Source of the DNA: Synergistaceae bacterium
Lineage (GTDB): Bacteria > Synergistota > Synergistia > Synergistales > Aminobacteriaceae
Direction: 5' to 3'
Assembly (NCBI GenBank): GCA_012523155.1
Contig: JAAYJB010000084.1
Coordinates: 1 to 8,804 of the forward strand
DNA length: 8,804 nucleotides
In this document: one piece after another, positions 6,462-8,804 of the stretch
How positions within the stretch are numbered: position 1 is the first letter of the stretch
How the letters are laid out: every line of letters begins with the position of its first letter
The notes under the pieces: generated by a model
What the model was told of the DNA's origin: nothing
Database searches by the model: none
The model's input: only the letters and a program-made list of their open reading frames with translations
Program-made: the position numbers and the translations under genes

Positions 6462-7055
6462 TTATTCTTCCGGTACATACAGGCCGGCCGGGTTCGAACC
6501 AATAAGTCCCGCTTCCAGCAGGTCTTTGGCGACGGGGGAAAGCGCTGCGGCCTGATCTTCGTCAAGGAGTGGGAAATACGTCAGTTTTTCAAAGGCATCC
6601 CCGATGTATTCCAGATCCTCGTCCGTCTCCATCCAGTTTCTCCCGTCGAAGCGGACCAGCCGGAGCGGACGGGAATATGCACGGAGGGTCTTCTGCCCGA
6701 TGGTGTTGAAGTAGAAATCGAAATAGGACATGGCCAGCTCCCGCAGGCTCCGGTAAACCGGCTCCCGAAAGCGCAGGGTCGTGAAGTTGGACTTGGCTAC
6801 CGCTCCCCAGTAATTTCTCTCCCGAAAGACCGCTATGACGTGATCATCGTCATTCCATGCCTTGAGATCGACGAGCAGGGGTGGATGTCCAAGCCCCCTG
6901 AGACATGCGGCGGCGAAAAGGGCTCCCTCGAAACAGTGGGCGTTTCTCCCGGAAAAGACCCTTTTCGGCGATTTGCACTCCACCACAGAATTATATGGAA
7001 TGGAATTGAGAAACAGCTGTATTTCCCAGGGACTCCTGAACTCATTGAGGAACAT
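6462..7055 (-). CDS. Transglutaminase-like Cys/His protein of unknown role
   Basis: This protein has 197 residues from the ATG at 7055, chosen because GGAGG (7064-7068) stands 8 nt upstream. An in-frame ATG at 7091 would add 12 residues rich in Lys but has a poorer ribosome site. There is no signal peptide, so it is cytoplasmic. Residues 37-56, 'GRNAHCFEGALFAAACLRGL', carry a Cys (41) at the start of a helix. 'DDDHVIAVF' follows with His 72, then 'YWGAVAKSNF' with Asn 90. This order (Cys in a helix, His on a strand, Asn or Asp on the next) matches the core of the transglutaminase/cysteine-protease-like fold. Those enzymes cleave, form or transfer amide bonds at Gln or peptide substrates. It lies 58 nt behind the CofE-like gene and is probably cotranscribed with it. 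The substrate is unknown. Confidence 0.75.
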   Translation of the reverse strand: MFLNEFRSPWEIQLFLNSIPYNSVVECKSPKRVFSGRNAHCFEGALFAAACLRGLGHPPLLVDLKAWNDDDHVIAVFRERNYWGAVAKSNFTTLRFREPVYRSLRELAMSYFDFYFNTIGQKTLRAYSRPLRLVRFDGRNWMETDEDLEYIGDAFEKLTYFPLLDEDQAAALSPVAKDLLEAGLIGSNPAGLYVPEE

Positions 7056-7063
7056 GGTTTTTT

Positions 7064-7068
7064 CCTCC
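7064..7068 (-). promoter_or_regulatory. Ribosome binding site deciding the start of the transglutaminase-like gene
   Basis: GGAGG on the - strand with an 8-nt spacer before the ATG at 7055 is near ideal. The alternative ATG at 7091 is preceded only by a G-rich AAGGGGTG stretch, so the shorter protein is favoured. Confidence 0.6.
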
Positions 7069-7113
7069 GGTCCCTTCTTTTTTCTTTTCATTCCCGCACC
7101 CCTTCACACGTTC

Positions 7114-8292
7114 TTATTCATCCAGGTATGAATCGAAATACCCGGAGATGTGGACTACGGGGGTCCCCTTGTCTCCCGATCCGGAGGTCAGGTCGCAGAG
7201 GGAACCCACAAGGTCCGTGAGCCGCCTCGGTGTTGTGCCGAGCGTGGAATGGCTGAACCGGTCCATTTCACCCTTCATCCTGATGGCCTCCCTGACAGCT
7301 TCTTCAGGGGACTTGTCTCCGGCATTGTCGGCAATGTACTTGAGTTTTATTTCCTTAGGCATACCCAGGAGTCCGTCCGTAAAGCCCGGCGAAACGACCG
7401 GATCGGCAAGCTCCCAAATGCCGCAGACCGGATCCTTGAATGCTCCGTCACCGTAGACGAGCACCTCAATCTTCTTCCCCGTCCGGACAAACAGTTCTTC
7501 TTGAAGTTCCTTTGCGAATTTTCCGCTGTCCCTCGGGAACAGCTTCAGCGTGCCGTCATTGGTATAGTTCGAGCCGAGAAGACCGAACTCGGGATTGTAA
7601 CCCATTCCGTCCCTGCGGGGGGCGGTACAGAACTGGTCGATGGAGACGACCTTCGCCCCGGCCTTCTCGAGGATCTCCCGATGGAGGAACCGTGCATGGA
7701 TACTCGCGACTATGACAGTGTCGGCAAATTTCAGCGCATCCAGCGGGTTGTTGCCGAAGTGGATCTCCACGCGTCCCGGATCCATTTCCCTGTAATACTT
7801 CACGTAATCGACCCCTGTGAAGGGATGTATATAGCGGCCGAAGACCTCTTCGTACTCCTTTTCCCCGAAAAGATCCGCTGAAAGCATTCCGGCCCGGAGG
7901 TAATAGTTCCTGGGTTCGATGACGAGGTTTCCCACTTCGTCAGCCGGATAGGAAAGAAGGATATGGACCTTCCCCCGCACTCCGCCGATAATGCCCTTCA
8001 GTATCTGGCCGAATCGGTTTCTGCTGAGAATGGGAAATATAAGGGAAACATCTCCTTCAGGGACAAGCCGCCGCGTATCCTCCGCGATATCCTCAAGTGT
8101 CGCGTAGTTTCCCTGGACCCGTGCCAGTAGAGACTCTGTGACACCCACTATATCCCCGTCGCGAAAATCAAAAAGGTCCCTTTCAGATTTCGATGCTTTC
8201 AGAAGTTCCGTGCACACAATGTCCACAAGATCCGCATCTTTGGATACGACCGGCAGGCGTATTCCCCGGGAGACCGTTCCGATATGTCTCAT
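7114..8292 (-). CDS. CofE-like (coenzyme F420-0:gamma-glutamyl ligase family) protein
   Basis: This protein has 392 residues from the ATG at 8292, with GAGG close upstream. The N-terminus 'RGIRLPVVSKDADLVDIV' and 'FRDGDIVGVTESLLARVQGN' (about 43-62) match the opening of the F420 ligase family, which adds glutamate by a GTP-dependent gamma-peptide bond. Further features are 'DTVIVASIHARFLHREIL' (191-208), 'SIDQFCTAPRRDGMGYNPE' (217-235) and 'VYGDGAFKDPVCGIWE' (279-294). At about 390 residues it is longer than archaeal CofE (about 250), with extra sequence in the middle (about 100-185) and at the C-terminus. No other F420 biosynthesis gene is present, and the family occurs in bacteria not known to make F420, so the acceptor may be a different cofactor or folate-like molecule. 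It is the first gene of a two-gene unit with the transglutaminase-like gene. Confidence 0.85.
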   Translation of the reverse strand: MRHIGTVSRGIRLPVVSKDADLVDIVCTELLKASKSERDLFDFRDGDIVGVTESLLARVQGNYATLEDIAEDTRRLVPEGDVSLIFPILSRNRFGQILKGIIGGVRGKVHILLSYPADEVGNLVIEPRNYYLRAGMLSADLFGEKEYEEVFGRYIHPFTGVDYVKYYREMDPGRVEIHFGNNPLDALKFADTVIVASIHARFLHREILEKAGAKVVSIDQFCTAPRRDGMGYNPEFGLLGSNYTNDGTLKLFPRDSGKFAKELQEELFVRTGKKIEVLVYGDGAFKDPVCGIWELADPVVSPGFTDGLLGMPKEIKLKYIADNAGDKSPEEAVREAIRMKGEMDRFSHSTLGTTPRRLTDLVGSLCDLTSGSGDKGTPVVHISGYFDSYLDE

Positions 8293-8360
8293 GGCGCCTC
8301 ATTCCTTCCGAAGAGGGTTATGTATGGCTGGAGCTGCGTACGCTTTCTCCTGCCTGGCGT

Positions 8361-8389
8361 ATTGTACCATTTTTCCCGAACGGCATAAA
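8361..8389 (-). promoter_or_regulatory. Probable sigma-70 promoter, extended -10 type, for the CofE-like gene
   Basis: On the - strand TGGTACAAT gives an extended -10 (TACAAT at 8361-8366). A 17-nt spacer separates it from a weak -35, TTTATG, at 8384-8389. The expected RNA start is near 8354, leaving a leader of about 60 nt before the ATG at 8292. The terminator at 8449-8486 isolates it from upstream transcription. Confidence 0.45.
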
Positions 8390-8395
8390 AGTGTG

Positions 8396-8413
8396 CCGCA
8401 GAAAACCCTGCGG
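8396..8413. repeat. Perfect inverted repeat upstream of the CofE-like promoter
   Basis: CCGCAG (8396-8401) and CTGCGG (8408-8413) form a perfect 6-bp inverted repeat around a 6-nt spacer, 6 nt upstream of the proposed -35 box. It could be a regulator binding site or a small hairpin. There is no poly-T tract on either side, so a terminator role is unlikely. Confidence 0.35.
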
Positions 8414-8448
8414 AAATGAAAATACGGCCGGAACCGTTTCCCAGGCCG

Positions 8449-8486
8449 AAAAAAAGGTCCCGCGGCAGGGGCTGCGCTGCGGGGCC
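8449..8486 (-). terminator. Rho-independent terminator after the IS3 orfA
   Basis: Read on the - strand, a GC-rich imperfect hairpin (arms 8479-8486 and 8456-8463, plus an inner GCAG/CTGC stem) is followed directly by seven T (8455-8449). It lies about 30 nt beyond the orfA stop. A further GGGGG-AAT-CCCCC hairpin (8495-8507) stands between the two. Confidence 0.75.
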
Positions 8487-8517
8487 TCGAATTGGGGGGA
8501 ATCCCCCGCGGAATGTT

Positions 8518-8790
8518 TCAGCTGTTCTTTCTCAGCCTGTCGAGTTCTATCTTCAGGCGGCCTATCTCTTCATAAAGGGGAGCGGCGGACTCTTCATACC
8601 TCTTCTTCTCCGGTTTTTCGGCAAAGACAAGCCTCCCGTTGGACTGCAGCTTTTTCTTCCACCTGCATATCTGCTCCGGCGAAACCCCGAACTCATGTGA
8701 CAACTGGGCAAGGGTCCGGTCCTCCTTGCATGCCTCAAAGGCAACATGAGCTTTAAAGTCCGTTGTATACCTTTTTCTTGGTTTCGACAT
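8518..8790 (-). CDS. IS3-family transposase OrfA (helix-turn-helix subunit)
   Basis: This 90-residue protein starts at the ATG at 8790, favoured over the in-frame GTG at 8799 because GGGGAG (8799-8804) serves as its ribosome site. 'KRYTTDFKAHVAFEA' (7-21), 'TLAQLSHEFGVSPEQICRWKKKL' in two parts (26-48), and a C-terminal Leu/Ile heptad 'LYEEIGRLKIELDRL' (72-86) are the standard order of IS3 OrfA. A helix-turn-helix binds the element ends and a leucine zipper gives dimers. In intact IS3 elements orfB, the DDE catalytic subunit, overlaps the end of orfA in the -1 frame. Here no frame beyond the stop encodes OrfB-like sequence and no A6G slip site is seen, so this copy lacks its catalytic part. 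Confidence 0.9.
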   Translation of the reverse strand: MSKPRKRYTTDFKAHVAFEACKEDRTLAQLSHEFGVSPEQICRWKKKLQSNGRLVFAEKPEKKRYEESAAPLYEEIGRLKIELDRLRKNS

Positions 8791-8804
8791 CCGGATCACT
8801 CCCC
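8518..8804 (-). mobile_element. IS3-family insertion sequence, partial and orfB-less
   Basis: Only orfA and its ribosome site are inside the window. The outer inverted repeat would lie beyond 8804, and the inner end cannot be located because orfB and a matching repeat are absent. The orfB-less end is followed by a terminator, so this is a decayed or internally deleted copy. Confidence 0.65.

Noticed and set aside
7150..7881. Open frame on the + strand opposite the CofE-like gene
   Set aside because: It is a shadow of a recognisable enzyme; no motif and no start context.
8481..8510. G/C-rich segment with CTCGAATT resembling part of a tRNA T arm
   Set aside because: No acceptor, anticodon or D arm can be folded around it; it is part of the hairpins behind orfA.

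Overview
The window is 8.8 kb of moderately GC-rich bacterial DNA from a diderm: it carries many exported proteins, including CsgG/TolB-like periplasmic or outer-membrane families. A LivK-type amino-acid binding protein, a CofE-like gamma-glutamyl ligase with no other F420 gene in view, and the general codon style suggest an anaerobic amino-acid fermenter such as a member of the Synergistota. That placement is inference and is only moderately likely.

Left block (1-5068, + strand). Seven tightly spaced genes, the first cut by the window edge, read as one operon that ends at a strong bidirectional terminator (5094-5124). All six genes with a visible N-terminus encode a signal peptide. They are: (1) the C-terminal part of a CsgG-like two-domain protein; (2) a small LPP20/FlgP-like protein, starting in a GTGA overlap; (3) a full-length paralogue of gene 1; (4) a protein built of six 36-residue repeats, probably a small beta-propeller; (5) a CsgG-like domain fused to TPR repeats; (6) a helical, Gly-rich-linker protein whose frame is broken by one TGA at codon 28, exactly at the end of the signal peptide; (7) a minimal CsgG-like protein paralogous to the N-terminal half of gene 5. 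The mix of CsgG-like, LPP20-like, TPR and propeller modules suggests an envelope-spanning or outer-membrane assembly. It loosely recalls the FlgO/FlgP/FlgT set of flagellar ring accessory proteins, but no flagellar gene is present. I do not recognise it as a described system, and it is the best candidate for novelty here.

Middle (5144-6301, - strand). A branched-chain amino-acid type ABC transporter periplasmic binding protein converges on the operon. No permease or ATPase gene accompanies it in the window.

Right block (6462-8292, - strand). A CofE-like (F420-0:gamma-glutamyl ligase family) protein is followed by a small transglutaminase-like Cys/His protein, apparently cotranscribed from an extended -10 promoter near 8361-8389. 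Upstream are an inverted repeat and a rho-independent terminator (8449-8486). Beyond these lies an IS3-family orfA (8518-8790) with no orfB behind it, so a decayed or truncated insertion sequence forms the right edge.

No rRNA, tRNA or CRISPR array is visible, and no stretch over 300 bases lacks a gene. Positions and motifs were read by eye; family names come from motif recognition, not from a search.
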